Assembly: GCA_002347565.1 (NCBI GenBank)
Contig: DDXR01000075.1
Span: 18,579 to 82,578 of the forward strand
Source of the DNA: a bacterium UBP2_UBA2255
GTDB lineage: Bacteria; Edwardsbacteria; AC1; EtOH8
Direction: 5' to 3'
Length of the DNA stretch: 64,000 bases
Shown: piece after piece, positions 35,647 to 43,873 of the stretch
Layout of the letters: each line of letters opens with the position of its first letter
How positions within the stretch are numbered: position 1 is the stretch's first letter
The notes under the pieces: generated by a model
Databases searched by the model: none
What the model saw: the letters and a program-made list of their open reading frames with translations, nothing else
What the model was told of the DNA's origin: nothing
Translations under genes and position numbers: made by a program

Positions 35647-36375
35647 TCAGTCCGCCTCGCCCCGGATGAACTGCTGGACCCGCTCGTCGGGGCAGGCCGC
35701 GACCTGTTCCGGCGTTCCGCAGAAGATGATCCGTCCCTGGTGCAGCATGGCGATGCGGTCGCCGATCCTGTTGGCGCTGACCATGTCGTGCGTCACCACC
35801 ACCGAGGTCAGCGACAGCCGTTGCTGGAGCCCGGCGATCAGGTCGTTGATCTTGTCGGCCATGATCGGGTCCAGGCCGGTGGTGGGCTCGTCGTACAGCA
35901 CGTAGGACGGATCCATCGCCAGGGCCCGGGCCAGCCCCACCCGCTTCTTCATCCCGCCCGAGAGCTCGGCCGGCATCAGCAGCTCGGTGCCGGCCATGCC
36001 CACCATCTCCAGTTTGTGCCGAACCGCGGCCGCGACCTCGTCCTCGGACAGCCCGGTGTGCTGCCGCAGGCCCAGCCCCACGTTCCCGGCCACGGTCATC
36101 GAATCGAACAGCGCCGCCCCCTGGAACAGCACCCCGAAGCGCCGCCGTAGCGCGTAGAGGTCGCGTTTGCGAATCCCCGACAGCTCCTCGCCGTCCACGC
36201 GGACCGAGCCGCTGTCCGGCGCGACCAGGCCCACCAGGTGCTTCAGCAGGACGCTCTTGCCGCAGCCCGACCGGCCGATCACCACCATGGTCCGGCCGGC
36301 CTCGATCGTCAGGTCGACGCCGTCGAGCACCTTTTTCCCGCCGAACGACTTGCGCAGGCCCGCCACCTCGATCAT
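35647..36375 (-). CDS. mlaF: MlaF-type ABC transporter ATPase
   Basis: A 242-residue ABC ATPase of the MCE/Mla lipid-transport type, which drives phospholipid movement across the envelope with the MlaE permease. Walker A is GRSGCGKSVLLK, the signature LSGGMKKRVGLARA (the K/R variant after LSGGM is typical of MlaF/TrmD-type), Walker B VLYDEPTTGLDP, then the His loop VVVTHDM. The ATG at 36375 overlaps the GNAT stop by four bases. MlaE lies 2 kb upstream on the same strand, with three other genes between. No MlaD is present in the window. Confidence 0.9.
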   Translation of the reverse strand: MIEVAGLRKSFGGKKVLDGVDLTIEAGRTMVVIGRSGCGKSVLLKHLVGLVAPDSGSVRVDGEELSGIRKRDLYALRRRFGVLFQGAALFDSMTVAGNVGLGLRQHTGLSEDEVAAAVRHKLEMVGMAGTELLMPAELSGGMKKRVGLARALAMDPSYVLYDEPTTGLDPIMADKINDLIAGLQQRLSLTSVVVTHDMVSANRIGDRIAMLHQGRIIFCGTPEQVAACPDERVQQFIRGEAD

Positions 36376-36956
36376 TTGCCTGCCCGCCCCGGCAGCTTCC
36401 GTTTCATGATGACGGCCACTTCGCCGTGCGCCGCGTCGTCGTTGGTGTACAGCGACAGGTCGACGCTCTCGATCTCGAACCCGCTGGCGCGGTAGAACCG
36501 GATGGCCGGGACGTTGGTGTTCTGCGTCTCCAACGAGACCAGCCGCGCCCCAAGTTCCCTGCCTGTCTCCACGGCCTTCTCGAGCAGCATCCTTCCGATC
36601 CCCCGACCCCGGTGCGTCGGCAGCACCTCGATGTCCTCGACGTGCAGGGTGTTGTTCCACCGCCGCTGTTCCATCAGCGCCACGCCCACCAGTTTCCCGT
36701 CGCAATAGGCCCCGTAGGACAGGCCGGCGGCGATCACCGCGCGCCGCCGTTCGCGGTCGGCCGGCCCGTCGGCCCAGCGCTTGACGAACCCGGGGCGGGG
36801 CGCCAGCCGCAAGGTGATGGCCACTGCCGCATCGGTCTCGTCCTTGGCGGCCGCGTAGACCTCTTCCGACTCGTACCCGGTGAACGCGAACCCCGCGGCG
36901 TCCAGGTCGGCGCCGGGCAGCAGCGGCCTGATGTCGATGGCGGCCGGGGCGGTCAT
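36372..36956 (-). CDS. GNAT N-acetyltransferase, streptothricin-acetyltransferase-like
   Basis: A 194-residue GNAT enzyme. The acetyl-CoA pyrophosphate loop is RGRGIGRMLLEKAVE (about residue 117) preceded by HVEDIEVLPTH. The C-terminal half LVSLETQNTNVPAIRFYRAS and GFEIESVDLSLY closely follows the layout of streptothricin/nourseothricin acetyltransferases (LETQNxNxxACRFYxxxGF). Resistance function is possible but not shown; many such GNATs act on other amines or proteins. It is translationally coupled to mlaF. Confidence 0.8.
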   Translation of the reverse strand: MTAPAAIDIRPLLPGADLDAAGFAFTGYESEEVYAAAKDETDAAVAITLRLAPRPGFVKRWADGPADRERRRAVIAAGLSYGAYCDGKLVGVALMEQRRWNNTLHVEDIEVLPTHRGRGIGRMLLEKAVETGRELGARLVSLETQNTNVPAIRFYRASGFEIESVDLSLYTNDDAAHGEVAVIMKRKLPGRAGK

Positions 36957-36978
36957 AATAAGACTATTTTAGTCATAT

Positions 36979-37596
36979 TTACTGTTTCTTCAGCACGAAC
37001 CCGGCGTCGGTGACGTAGACGCCGTAGGCGCCGCTGTCCGGGTACTGGTAGGCTGCGATGCCCTGCACCGCGTCGATCAGGGGCAGTTGCCGGCCGTGCT
37101 TGAGCAGCCAGCGCCAGTGGGCGGGCTCGACGGCGATCTGGCGGTTGGTAACGCGCGACGAATCGGGCGACTGCCAGTGCCCCGAGAACCTGGTCACCCG
37201 GTAGTAGGGCTGCGCCCCCAGCAGCCGGAGGAACGGCTTCCACCTCAGGATGTACCCCTCGATCATCCAGTGGTCGCCCTCCAGCTTGAACCCGTAGGTC
37301 CGCCGGTTGGCCTCGTCCACGTAGTGGACGTACATCACCGGGCCGTCGCTCAGGGCGCCGACCGTGCCGATCCGCCGGTCGTTCGACATGATGTTGTAGG
37401 TGCGGGCGAACAGCGACAGGGAGATGAAGGCCGCGGCCAGCGCCGCCAGCACCAGCGCGGCGATGCCGGCGTTGAACAGCCCGCCCAGCCGGATCCGCTT
37501 CTTCAGTTTGAGGGCGACGGCGGCGGCCAGCACCGCCAGTGTCAGCCCCGCCAGCAGCAATCCGATGATGCCGGTGTTGCGCGCGAACAGATCCAT
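36979..37596 (-). CDS. Membrane protein of unknown function
   Basis: A 205-residue protein with two N-terminal membrane helices (about 8-30 GLLLAGLTLAVLAAAVAL, and 44-66 AALVLAALAAAFISLSLF) and a roughly 130-residue soluble C-terminal domain ending GVYVTDAGFVLKKQ, which seems to be periplasmic. The domain contains YGFKLEGDHWMIEGYILRW and many aromatics but no recognised motif. It lies between the nitroreductase and GNAT genes, with short gaps on both sides, so it is probably in the same transcript. Confidence 0.6.
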   Translation of the reverse strand: MDLFARNTGIIGLLLAGLTLAVLAAAVALKLKKRIRLGGLFNAGIAALVLAALAAAFISLSLFARTYNIMSNDRRIGTVGALSDGPVMYVHYVDEANRRTYGFKLEGDHWMIEGYILRWKPFLRLLGAQPYYRVTRFSGHWQSPDSSRVTNRQIAVEPAHWRWLLKHGRQLPLIDAVQGIAAYQYPDSGAYGVYVTDAGFVLKKQ

Positions 37597-37613
37597 GGCT
37601 CATCCCTCCGTGT

Positions 37614-38381
37614 TCAGACCTTGAGGCCCCGCCGGCCCATCAGATCGCGCAGCCGCTTGGGCGACTTCTCCCACTGCCCCCACTTGCGCGAGATGTGCTC
37701 GGTCCAGGAATAGGTGTCGAAGTCGAAGGTTTCCTTCTGCCCCGTGACCAGCGGCAGCATCAGCTTGACGTTGCGGTAGTAACCTTGCGCCAGGTAGCCG
37801 TCGTCCATCGTTTTCATCGCCCGGCGCAGCTGCGCGCCGGCGATCCTCGGGTACCGTTTCTCGAACAGCACGAAGTCCATCGGATAGCGCGGCCGCGCCG
37901 GCGGTTTTTCAGCCGGATATCCCATCGCCACCTGCACCAGCGGGAACACACGCTGCGGGAGCTTGAATTCCTTGGCCAGCTGGTCCGCGGCGAACGGGGT
38001 GTGGCCGAGGAAACAAGTCCCCAGCCCCAGGCTCTCCGCGGCCAGCACCATGTTCTGCGCCATGCAGGCCGCGTCCTGGATGCCCAGCAGCAGGCCGTAG
38101 AGGTCGTTGCTTACCCACTTCCAGCCGCGGCGCTTCATGATCTGCCCCATTTTGTGGAAGTCGACGCAGACCGTGAACAGCAGCGGCGCCTGGAACGGGT
38201 GCTTGGCGCGGTCCTTGGTGAGGATGACGCTGTAGAGCTGCGCCGCGAACGCCGCCTGCTGCCCGGCCCGGACGATAGTCTTTATGGTTCTATCAGACGG
38301 CATCCGCGTCGTGTACTTACGGATCGAGCGGTGTGCCAGCATCTGCGCGATCACCGGTTTCCTGTCCGGACGCCCCCGCAT
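37614..38381 (-). CDS. Nitroreductase-family FMN oxidoreductase
   Basis: A 255-residue flavin enzyme. The start HRSIRKYTTRMPSDRTIKTI is the FMN-phosphate-binding HRSxRxF/Y motif; AGQQAAFAAQLYSVI and GIQDAACMAQNMVLAAESLG with GTCFLGH complete the nitroreductase (NfsA/Frp-like) layout. Substrates are unknown. Start ATG 38381 is chosen: GAGG for its ribosome site comes from a dispersed repeat (38387-38414), whose translation would otherwise form residues upstream to 38435. Order with mlaE suggests read-through from upstream. Confidence 0.82.
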   Translation of the reverse strand: MRGRPDRKPVIAQMLAHRSIRKYTTRMPSDRTIKTIVRAGQQAAFAAQLYSVILTKDRAKHPFQAPLLFTVCVDFHKMGQIMKRRGWKWVSNDLYGLLLGIQDAACMAQNMVLAAESLGLGTCFLGHTPFAADQLAKEFKLPQRVFPLVQVAMGYPAEKPPARPRYPMDFVLFEKRYPRIAGAQLRRAMKTMDDGYLAQGYYRNVKLMLPLVTGQKETFDFDTYSWTEHISRKWGQWEKSPKRLRDLMGRRGLKV

Positions 38382-38386
38382 CGGAT

Positions 38387-38414
38387 CCTCTGTGTCTCCG
38401 TTCCTCTGCGGCCG
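38387..38414. repeat. Dispersed repeat, family 2
   Basis: CTCTGTGTCTCCGTTCCTCTGCGGCC. Its minus-strand reading ends in AGAGG, used as ribosome site for the nitroreductase start at 38381. Confidence 0.7.
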
Positions 38415-38486
38415 GTCGTTCATCTGTTGATCCACGCTGAGATCATATCGTTCAGCGCATTTCCCGTTGGCATGGGTTGTAGATGC

Positions 38487-38512
38487 TCTTCGTGTCTTTG
38501 TGTCTTCGTGTG
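38487..38512. repeat. Dispersed repeat, family 2
   Basis: CTTCGTGTCTTTGTGTCTTCGTG, directly downstream of the mlaE stop; same orientation as the copy at 38387. Both copies lie between mlaE and the nitroreductase. Confidence 0.75.
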
Positions 38513-38516
38513 AGAA

Positions 38517-39314
38517 TCACCGGAAGATCCACGCCGAGATCACGTAGTCGAACACCAGGATCAGCACCGCCGCAGCCACCACCGCCTTGGTGGTGGCCGT
38601 GCCCACGCCCTTGGCCCCGCCCTCGGCCCCGAAGCCGTAGAAGCAGCCGGCCGTGGCGATGATCACGCCGAAGAACACCGCCTTGACGATGCCGCCCATC
38701 AGGTCCCGGGTGTGGAAGTGGAACCGCAGCCCGTCCAGGTACAGCTGCGTGGAGATCCCGACCGAGGTCACCGACACCAGCCAGCCGCCGGCCAGGGCCA
38801 CGAAATTGGCGAAGACGGTCAGCACCGGCGCCATCACCGCGCCGGCCACGAACCGCGGCATCACCAGGAAGGCCACGGGGTCGATGGCCATCGTCTCCAG
38901 GGCATCGATCTGCTCGGTGACCCGCATGGTGCCGAGTTCGGCCGCTATCCCCGCCCCCACCCGGCCCGCCACCACCAGCGCGGTCAGCACCGGGCCCAGC
39001 TCGATCAGCACCGCCCGGCAAATGCCGGCCCCCAGCCAGATCGCCGGCACCAGCCCCTGCATCTGGTACGCAGCCTGGACCGCGGCCACCATCCCGGTGA
39101 ACACCGCCGAGAACAGCACCAGCGGCAGCGAGGCCACGCCGAAGGCCATCATCTCCTGGACCAGCAGGCGCGAGTTGCGGCCGGCCAGCCGCAGCGAGGC
39201 GGCGATCCGCGCCAGCAGGAAGAAGGCCGCCCCCCACTCCTGCAGCGCGTCGAGGACGGCCCGGCCGGCGGCGGCCAGCGGGCCGCGGATGATGTCGGGG
39301 CGAGGATTCGGCAT
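38517..39314 (-). CDS. mlaE: MlaE-type permease
   Basis: A 265-residue integral membrane permease of the MlaE/YrbE family, the membrane part of a lipid ABC transporter. It has five to six hydrophobic segments and the family block AELGTMRVTEQIDALETMAI (about residues 137-156) with FLVMPRFVAG after it. It probably pairs with the mlaF product coded 2 kb downstream. The substrate-binding MCE protein (MlaD) is not coded in this window. It follows dnaB by 13 bases. Confidence 0.94.
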   Translation of the reverse strand: MPNPRPDIIRGPLAAAGRAVLDALQEWGAAFFLLARIAASLRLAGRNSRLLVQEMMAFGVASLPLVLFSAVFTGMVAAVQAAYQMQGLVPAIWLGAGICRAVLIELGPVLTALVVAGRVGAGIAAELGTMRVTEQIDALETMAIDPVAFLVMPRFVAGAVMAPVLTVFANFVALAGGWLVSVTSVGISTQLYLDGLRFHFHTRDLMGGIVKAVFFGVIIATAGCFYGFGAEGGAKGVGTATTKAVVAAAVLILVFDYVISAWIFR

Positions 39315-39327
39315 CGGCGGCTCCCGG

Positions 39328-40713
39328 TCAGAACCCGGCCGGCGCGTCCCGGTCCGAGGCCTCCTCGAACTTGGTGTAGCCCCGCATGAACACCAGCTTG
39401 ACGGTGCCGACCGGGCCGTTGCGCTGCTTGGCGACGATCAGCTCGGTGGGCGAGGCGTCCGCGGCCGCGGCCTCGCCGCCGTCGCCCTGCTGGTAACCGC
39501 CCTTCTCCCGGTGCAGGAACATCACCACGTCGGCGTCCTGCTCGATGGCCCCCGACTCGCGCAGGTCTGAGAGGATGGGCCGCGAGTTTTCCCCGCGCTG
39601 CTCGGAGACGCGGGACAGCTGCGACAGGGCGATCACCGGGACGTTGAGCTCCTTGGCCAGCGCCTTGAGCGACCGCGAGATCTCGGCGATCTCCTGCTGG
39701 CGGTTCTCCACCCGGGAGCTGGAGCCCCGCATCAGCTGCAGGTAATCGACGATCACCAGCCGCACGTCGACCTCGGCCTTGAGGCGGCGGGCCTTGGCCC
39801 GGATCTCCAGCGGCGACGAGCCGGCCGAGTCGTCGATGTAGATCGGCGCCTCGTTCAGCAGGCCGGCGGCGTTGACCAGCGGCGGCCACTCCTCCTGCGA
39901 CAGGTATCCGGTGCGCACCCGGTGGCTGGAGACCCGGGCCTCCGAGCACAGCAGCCGCAGCACCAGCTGCTCCTTGGACATCTCCAGGCTGAAGATCGCC
40001 ACCGGCTGGCGCAGCCCGATTGCCAGGTGCTGGGCGATGTTGAGGGCCAGGGCGGTCTTGCCCACCGAGGGCCGGGCGCCGATGATCACCAGGTCGCCTG
40101 GCTGGAGCCCCGAGGTCATCTCGTCCAGCCGCTTGTATCCGGTCTCGGCGCCGGTGATGTGCCGCTTCTCGCGGTACAGCCGCTCCACCGTCTCGAAGCT
40201 GTCGTGGATGAACTGCTTGATCGGCACCAGGGTCTTGCGCAGCCGCTTCTCCTTGATGGCGAAGATCGACCCCTCGGCCTGGTCCAGCAGCACCTCGGCG
40301 CTCTCGTCCGATTCGTAGGCCGCGGTCACGATCTGGGTGGCCGAGTTGATCAGGCGGCGCAGCACCGCCTTCTCCAGCACGATCCGACCGTAGTACTCGA
40401 CGTTGGCCGCGGTGGCCACGCTGTCGGCCAGGCGGGTCAGGTACACCGGGCCGCCGGCGTCGTCCAGCCACTTGAGGCGGCGCAGCTCCTCCGCCACGGT
40501 CACCAGGTCGACCGGCTGGTTCTTCTCGAACAGGTTGATCATCGACCGGTAGATCTTGCGGTGCCCGGAGGAGTAGAGGTTCTGCTCCTCTCCCAGCACC
40601 TCGATCGCCCGGCCCACCGCCTCGGGGCTGATCAGCATCGATCCCAGCACCGCCATCTCGGCCTCCAGGGCCTGGGGCGGCATCCGCTCTGACATGGTCA
40701 CCGGGTCGGGCAT
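39328..40713 (-). CDS. dnaB: Replicative DNA helicase
   Basis: A 461-residue hexameric replicative helicase. The N-terminal domain starts PPQALEAEMAVLGSMLI. The RecA-like half has Walker A GARPSVGKTALALN (about residue 212), IFSLEMSKEQL (H1a), IDDSAG, and Walker B VIVDYLQLMRG. Length is normal, no intein is present. ATG 40713 follows AGGAGG and overlaps the glycosylase gene by 16 bases; the internal ATG at 40695 has no such site. Confidence 0.97.
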   Translation of the reverse strand: MPDPVTMSERMPPQALEAEMAVLGSMLISPEAVGRAIEVLGEEQNLYSSGHRKIYRSMINLFEKNQPVDLVTVAEELRRLKWLDDAGGPVYLTRLADSVATAANVEYYGRIVLEKAVLRRLINSATQIVTAAYESDESAEVLLDQAEGSIFAIKEKRLRKTLVPIKQFIHDSFETVERLYREKRHITGAETGYKRLDEMTSGLQPGDLVIIGARPSVGKTALALNIAQHLAIGLRQPVAIFSLEMSKEQLVLRLLCSEARVSSHRVRTGYLSQEEWPPLVNAAGLLNEAPIYIDDSAGSSPLEIRAKARRLKAEVDVRLVIVDYLQLMRGSSSRVENRQQEIAEISRSLKALAKELNVPVIALSQLSRVSEQRGENSRPILSDLRESGAIEQDADVVMFLHREKGGYQQGDGGEAAAADASPTELIVAKQRNGPVGTVKLVFMRGYTKFEEASDRDAPAGF

Positions 40714-41483
40714 CGGGCGGCCTCCTCGTCATGGATGCGGCGCACCAGCTGCACGTCCTCCCAGGCGGGCCGTTTCCAGGAAGGATTGCGCAGCAGCGCC
40801 GCCGGATGAAAGGTCGGCACCAGCTTGATGCCGTGGTAGTCGTGCGCCCGCCCCCGCAGCCTGGAGATGGGCGCCGTCGTCTTGAGCAGGGTCTGGGCCG
40901 CGTGCCTGCCGAGGGCGCAGATCACTGCCGGCTTGATTATCTCCAGCTGTCGGAGCAGGTGGGGTTCGCACCGCTCCACCTCGGCCGGCTCCGGGTCGCG
41001 GTTACCCGGCGGCCGGCACTTGAGGATGTTGCAGATGTACACGTCCTCGCGGCGGAACTTGATGGCCTCGATGATCTTGGTCAGGAGCTGGCCGGCCGGG
41101 CCCACGAACGGGCGTCCCTGGTTGTCCTCCTCCTCGCCCGGGGCCTCGCCCACGAACACGACGCGCGCCGAGGGGTTGCCCTCGCCGAACACGAAGTTCT
41201 TCCGCAGCTTCCCCAGCGCGCACCGGGTGCAGCCGCAGATCTCGGCGCGGAACGCCTCGAGCGCGGTGGCGCCATCGGCGGACGCCGCCGGCACCACCGG
41301 CGCAGCAAGTGTCACCGCCGGCTTCGCCGGTGCGGGTCGAGGCACCGCCGTTGGGGCTGCGACGGGGACCGTCCCGGCCGCGAGCGGCGCCGGGGCGAAC
41401 CGCACCGGCAGCTCGCGCTCGCCCTGCTCCCGCTGCTGCAGCAGGTAGCGTCGCATCAATTCGTGCGCGGCGGCGGCGGGCAT
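40698..41483 (-). CDS. Family 4 uracil-DNA glycosylase
   Basis: A 261-residue base-excision repair enzyme that removes uracil from DNA. Four cysteines for the [4Fe-4S] cluster are in ICGCTRCALG (two), and CNILKCRPPGNRDPEP through EVERCEPHL. The GEAPGEEED active-site motif and FHPAALLRN motif are complete. An about 60-residue Ala/Pro-rich linker precedes the core, so the protein is longer than the usual about 200 residues. The start 41483 lies one base after the coaBC stop; a longer in-frame ATG at 41600 overlaps coaBC. Confidence 0.93.
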   Translation of the reverse strand: MPAAAAHELMRRYLLQQREQGERELPVRFAPAPLAAGTVPVAAPTAVPRPAPAKPAVTLAAPVVPAASADGATALEAFRAEICGCTRCALGKLRKNFVFGEGNPSARVVFVGEAPGEEEDNQGRPFVGPAGQLLTKIIEAIKFRREDVYICNILKCRPPGNRDPEPAEVERCEPHLLRQLEIIKPAVICALGRHAAQTLLKTTAPISRLRGRAHDYHGIKLVPTFHPAALLRNPSWKRPAWEDVQLVRRIHDEEAARCPTR

Positions 41484-41484
41484 G

Positions 41485-42684
41485 TTATCTGGAGCGAGCG
41501 ACCAGTCCGGCCACTTCGTCGAGAATGGTCCGCGCCAGGTCCTGCTTGGACTGCCGGCCGCAGCGCACCGGCTTCCGGCCCTTCCGGACCAGGACCGCAT
41601 CGTTATCGTCGCTGCCCAGCGCGGACGCGCCGTTGGCGACGACCAGGTCGAGGCCCTTGGCCTTCAGTTTTTTCGTGGCGTTCGTCGCCAGGGCATCGGT
41701 CTCCAGCGCGAAGCCGACCAGAACGGTCCCTGCTTTCTTATGCACCGAAGCATACTTCAGGATGTCGGGGTTCTCTGCGAGTTCCAGCGTGGTCGTCCTG
41801 CCGGTCTTCTTGATCTTCCCGGCTGCGGCGTTCTTCGGCCGGTAGTCCGCCACCGCCGCGGCCATCACCAGCGCCCTGTTGAGCGGCAGGTGCTTTTTGA
41901 CCGCGGCCAGCATCTCCTCCGCGGTCCGCACCCGCACCAGCGTGCCGACCTCCGGGGCCGGGACATCCGACGGCCCGGTGATCAGGGTCACCAGCGCTCC
42001 GCGCAGCGCCGCGGCCCGCGCCAGGGCGTATCCCATCCTGCCGGACGAGCGATTGGACAGGAAGCGCACCGGGTCGATCGGCTCCTCGGTGCGGCCGGCG
42101 GTGACCAGCACCCGGACACCCGCCAGGTCGTCGTTCCAGCCCAGCGCCCGCAGGATCGCGGCCTCGATCTCCGCCACCGGCGCCAGCCGGCCCCTGCCCT
42201 CGGCGCCGCAGGCCAAGCGGCCCTCGGCGGGGCCGACCATCGTCCAGCCGCGCGCGGCCAGCAGCCTGACGTTCTGCGCGACCGCGGGGTTGTCCCACAT
42301 GTTCACGTTCATCGCCGGCGCGCAGACCGCCGGCGCCCGGCAGGCCATGATCACCGTGGACAGCAGATCATCGGCGATGCCCTGCGCCGCTTTGCCGATG
42401 ATGTTGGCCGTGGCCGGCACGATCGCCAGCACGTCGGCCGCGTCGGCCAGTGCCAGGTGTTCGATCTGCTGGGGCTTGGACCGCGGGAAGAGATCGACCG
42501 CCACCGGGTTGCCGGAGAGAGTCTCGAACGAGGCCGGACCCACCAGCTCGCAGGCGCTCCGGGTCATCACCGCGATGACGGCGACGCCCTTTTTGCGCAG
42601 GCGCGAGACGAGGTCGAGCGCCTTGTAGGCCGCGATCGACCCGCTGACGCCCAGCAGGACGGTCGGCTCAGGCCTGCTGGTCAT
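41485..42684 (-). CDS. coaBC: Bifunctional phosphopantothenoylcysteine decarboxylase/synthetase
   Basis: A 399-residue CoA biosynthesis enzyme. The N-terminal flavoprotein (CoaC) half has GVSGSIAAYKALDLVSRL and the substrate motif CAPAMNVNMWDN. The C-terminal synthetase (CoaB) half has VTAGRTEEPIDPVRFLSNRS (CTP/phosphopantothenate site) and the AAVADYRPK motif. It joins cysteine to phosphopantothenate and decarboxylates it. It overlaps rpoZ by 17 bases, the conserved gmk-rpoZ-coaBC order. Confidence 0.97.
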   Translation of the reverse strand: MTSRPEPTVLLGVSGSIAAYKALDLVSRLRKKGVAVIAVMTRSACELVGPASFETLSGNPVAVDLFPRSKPQQIEHLALADAADVLAIVPATANIIGKAAQGIADDLLSTVIMACRAPAVCAPAMNVNMWDNPAVAQNVRLLAARGWTMVGPAEGRLACGAEGRGRLAPVAEIEAAILRALGWNDDLAGVRVLVTAGRTEEPIDPVRFLSNRSSGRMGYALARAAALRGALVTLITGPSDVPAPEVGTLVRVRTAEEMLAAVKKHLPLNRALVMAAAVADYRPKNAAAGKIKKTGRTTTLELAENPDILKYASVHKKAGTVLVGFALETDALATNATKKLKAKGLDLVVANGASALGSDDNDAVLVRKGRKPVRCGRQSKQDLARTILDEVAGLVARSR

Positions 42685-42868
42685 TCTTGAACATGACCGC
42701 GCCCTCGCTCATCCGCTCCAGCGACAGTGTGATCGGCTTGACCGTGATGTCAATCCGGCCGGCCCGCCGCAGGTCGTTGAGCCGCCGCGATTCCTTCGCC
42801 GCCACCAGCACGGCCATGTACTTGTTCTCGACGCCGTTCAACAGCTTTTCGATCGGGATGAAACCCAT
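42668..42868 (-). CDS. rpoZ: RNA polymerase omega subunit
   Basis: A 66-residue omega-like subunit. The start FIPIEKLLNGVENKYMAVLV and AAKESRRLNDL match the conserved omega helix (VENRFxLVxxAAxRAR). It helps assemble the RNA polymerase core. It is preceded by gmk and followed by coaBC, the classic order, and has an AAAGGAG ribosome site before its ATG. Confidence 0.88.
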   Translation of the reverse strand: MGFIPIEKLLNGVENKYMAVLVAAKESRRLNDLRRAGRIDITVKPITLSLERMSEGAVMFKNDQQA

Positions 42869-42967
42869 GGTGTCTCCTTTTTATTCATTGATTCCATTGT
42901 GAGAAAGGCTGTCCCACCTGAACGGACGAGGCGATCGGCCCGGCAAGGCTGGCCGCTGCAGCGAGTC

Positions 42968-43020
42968 CGTCATCCTGAGCGCGGCACCCTGTCCGGCAGG
43001 ACGAGGGATCTCGGACCGGA
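42968..43020. repeat. Single repeat of GTCATCCTGAGC type
   Basis: GTCATCCTGAGCGCGGCACC continues to GACGAGGGATCTCGGACCGG between rpoZ and gmk. It resembles the widespread 'GTCATCCTGAGCG...GAAGGATCTC' bacterial intergenic repeat. No second clear copy was seen here. Confidence 0.5.
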
Positions 43021-43069
43021 TTCTTCTCGGGCTCGGCTGCGATGCTCGTCTCGGGATGGCGGGTGCCGT

Positions 43070-43684
43070 TCACCGCAGGTCGACGACCCGCCTGACGTCG
43101 TAGCGCGACAGCCGGCAGCGCTCGGCCTCGATGATGGCCCGCACCTGGGCCACGGCGTCCTCGAACCGGTCGTTGACGATCACGTAGTCGAAGTCGCCGA
43201 TCTCCTTCAGCTCCAGCCGGGCGCGGTTGAGCCGCTTCTTGATGACCTCCTCGCTGTCGGTGGCCCGGCCCCGCAGCCGTCGGGCCAGCTCGTCCAGCGA
43301 GGGCGGCAGCACGAAGATCGCCGCCGACTGCGGATAGAGCTTCTTGATGGAGCGGGCGCCCGCGGTGTCGATGTCCATGATGACGTCGGTGCCGCGGTCG
43401 ATGCGGGACTCGATCTGCCGCTTGGGGGTGCCGTAGTAGTTGTCGTGGACCATCGCCCACTCGGCGAATTCGTCGCGCTCCAGCATCCGCTCGAACTCCG
43501 CCACCGCCACGAAGTGGTAGTCCTGGCCGTCGACCTCGCACTCGCGCGGGGGTCGCGAGGTCACCGAGATCGAGTAGTGGATCTCGGGGTGGAGCTTGAT
43601 GATCTCGCGCGACAGCGTCGTCTTGCCCCCGCCCGAGGGCGCGGACAGGATGATGGGGAAGCCGGAGCGGGTCGATGTGTTCAT
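43070..43684 (-). CDS. gmk: Guanylate kinase
   Basis: A 204-residue nucleotide kinase that makes GDP from GMP. P-loop SAPSGGGKTTL at residues 10-20, GMP site SVTSRPPRECEVDGQDYHFV, and the lid with RLRGRATDSEEVIKKRL. The ATG at 43684 is used; an in-frame ATG 96 bases earlier overlaps the promoter. rpoZ and coaBC follow after a 200-base gap that holds a repeat. Confidence 0.96.
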   Translation of the reverse strand: MNTSTRSGFPIILSAPSGGGKTTLSREIIKLHPEIHYSISVTSRPPRECEVDGQDYHFVAVAEFERMLERDEFAEWAMVHDNYYGTPKRQIESRIDRGTDVIMDIDTAGARSIKKLYPQSAAIFVLPPSLDELARRLRGRATDSEEVIKKRLNRARLELKEIGDFDYVIVNDRFEDAVAQVRAIIEAERCRLSRYDVRRVVDLR

Positions 43685-43726
43685 TCTGGCAGCATCGGTT
43701 CGTTCGAGGTCGTGCGGCGACAGCCT

Positions 43727-43754
43727 ATTGTACCATAAAAGCCCCTGGCAACAA
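43727..43754 (-). promoter_or_regulatory. Promoter for gmk
   Basis: Minus strand TTGTTG (43754-43749), 16-base spacer, TACAAT (43732-43727). Start near 43720, leader about 36 bases. It is divergent from the ispE promoter. Confidence 0.55.
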
Positions 43755-43833
43755 AATGGTTTTTCGCAAGCGCCGCCCAAACTGATATTATAGTTTTTCC
43801 CGGATGATTTTGCAAGGTTTTATTGCATAGCGA

Positions 43834-43863
43834 TTGTCAACTCCGGCCAATTTGTGGTACAAT
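43834..43863 (+). promoter_or_regulatory. Promoter for ispE, near-leaderless
   Basis: TTGTCA (43834-43839), 18-base spacer, TACAAT (43858-43863). The predicted start (about 43870) is only a few bases before the ispE ATG at 43874. Confidence 0.7.
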
Positions 43864-43873
43864 CGGCGTGCTT

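Noticed and set aside
36979..37596. MlaD/MCE protein for the Mla system
   Set aside because: Two membrane helices and no MCE-type domain; it does not resemble MlaD.
38382..38435. Longer N-terminus for the nitroreductase
   Set aside because: It translates a family-2 repeat; a better ribosome site precedes ATG 38381.
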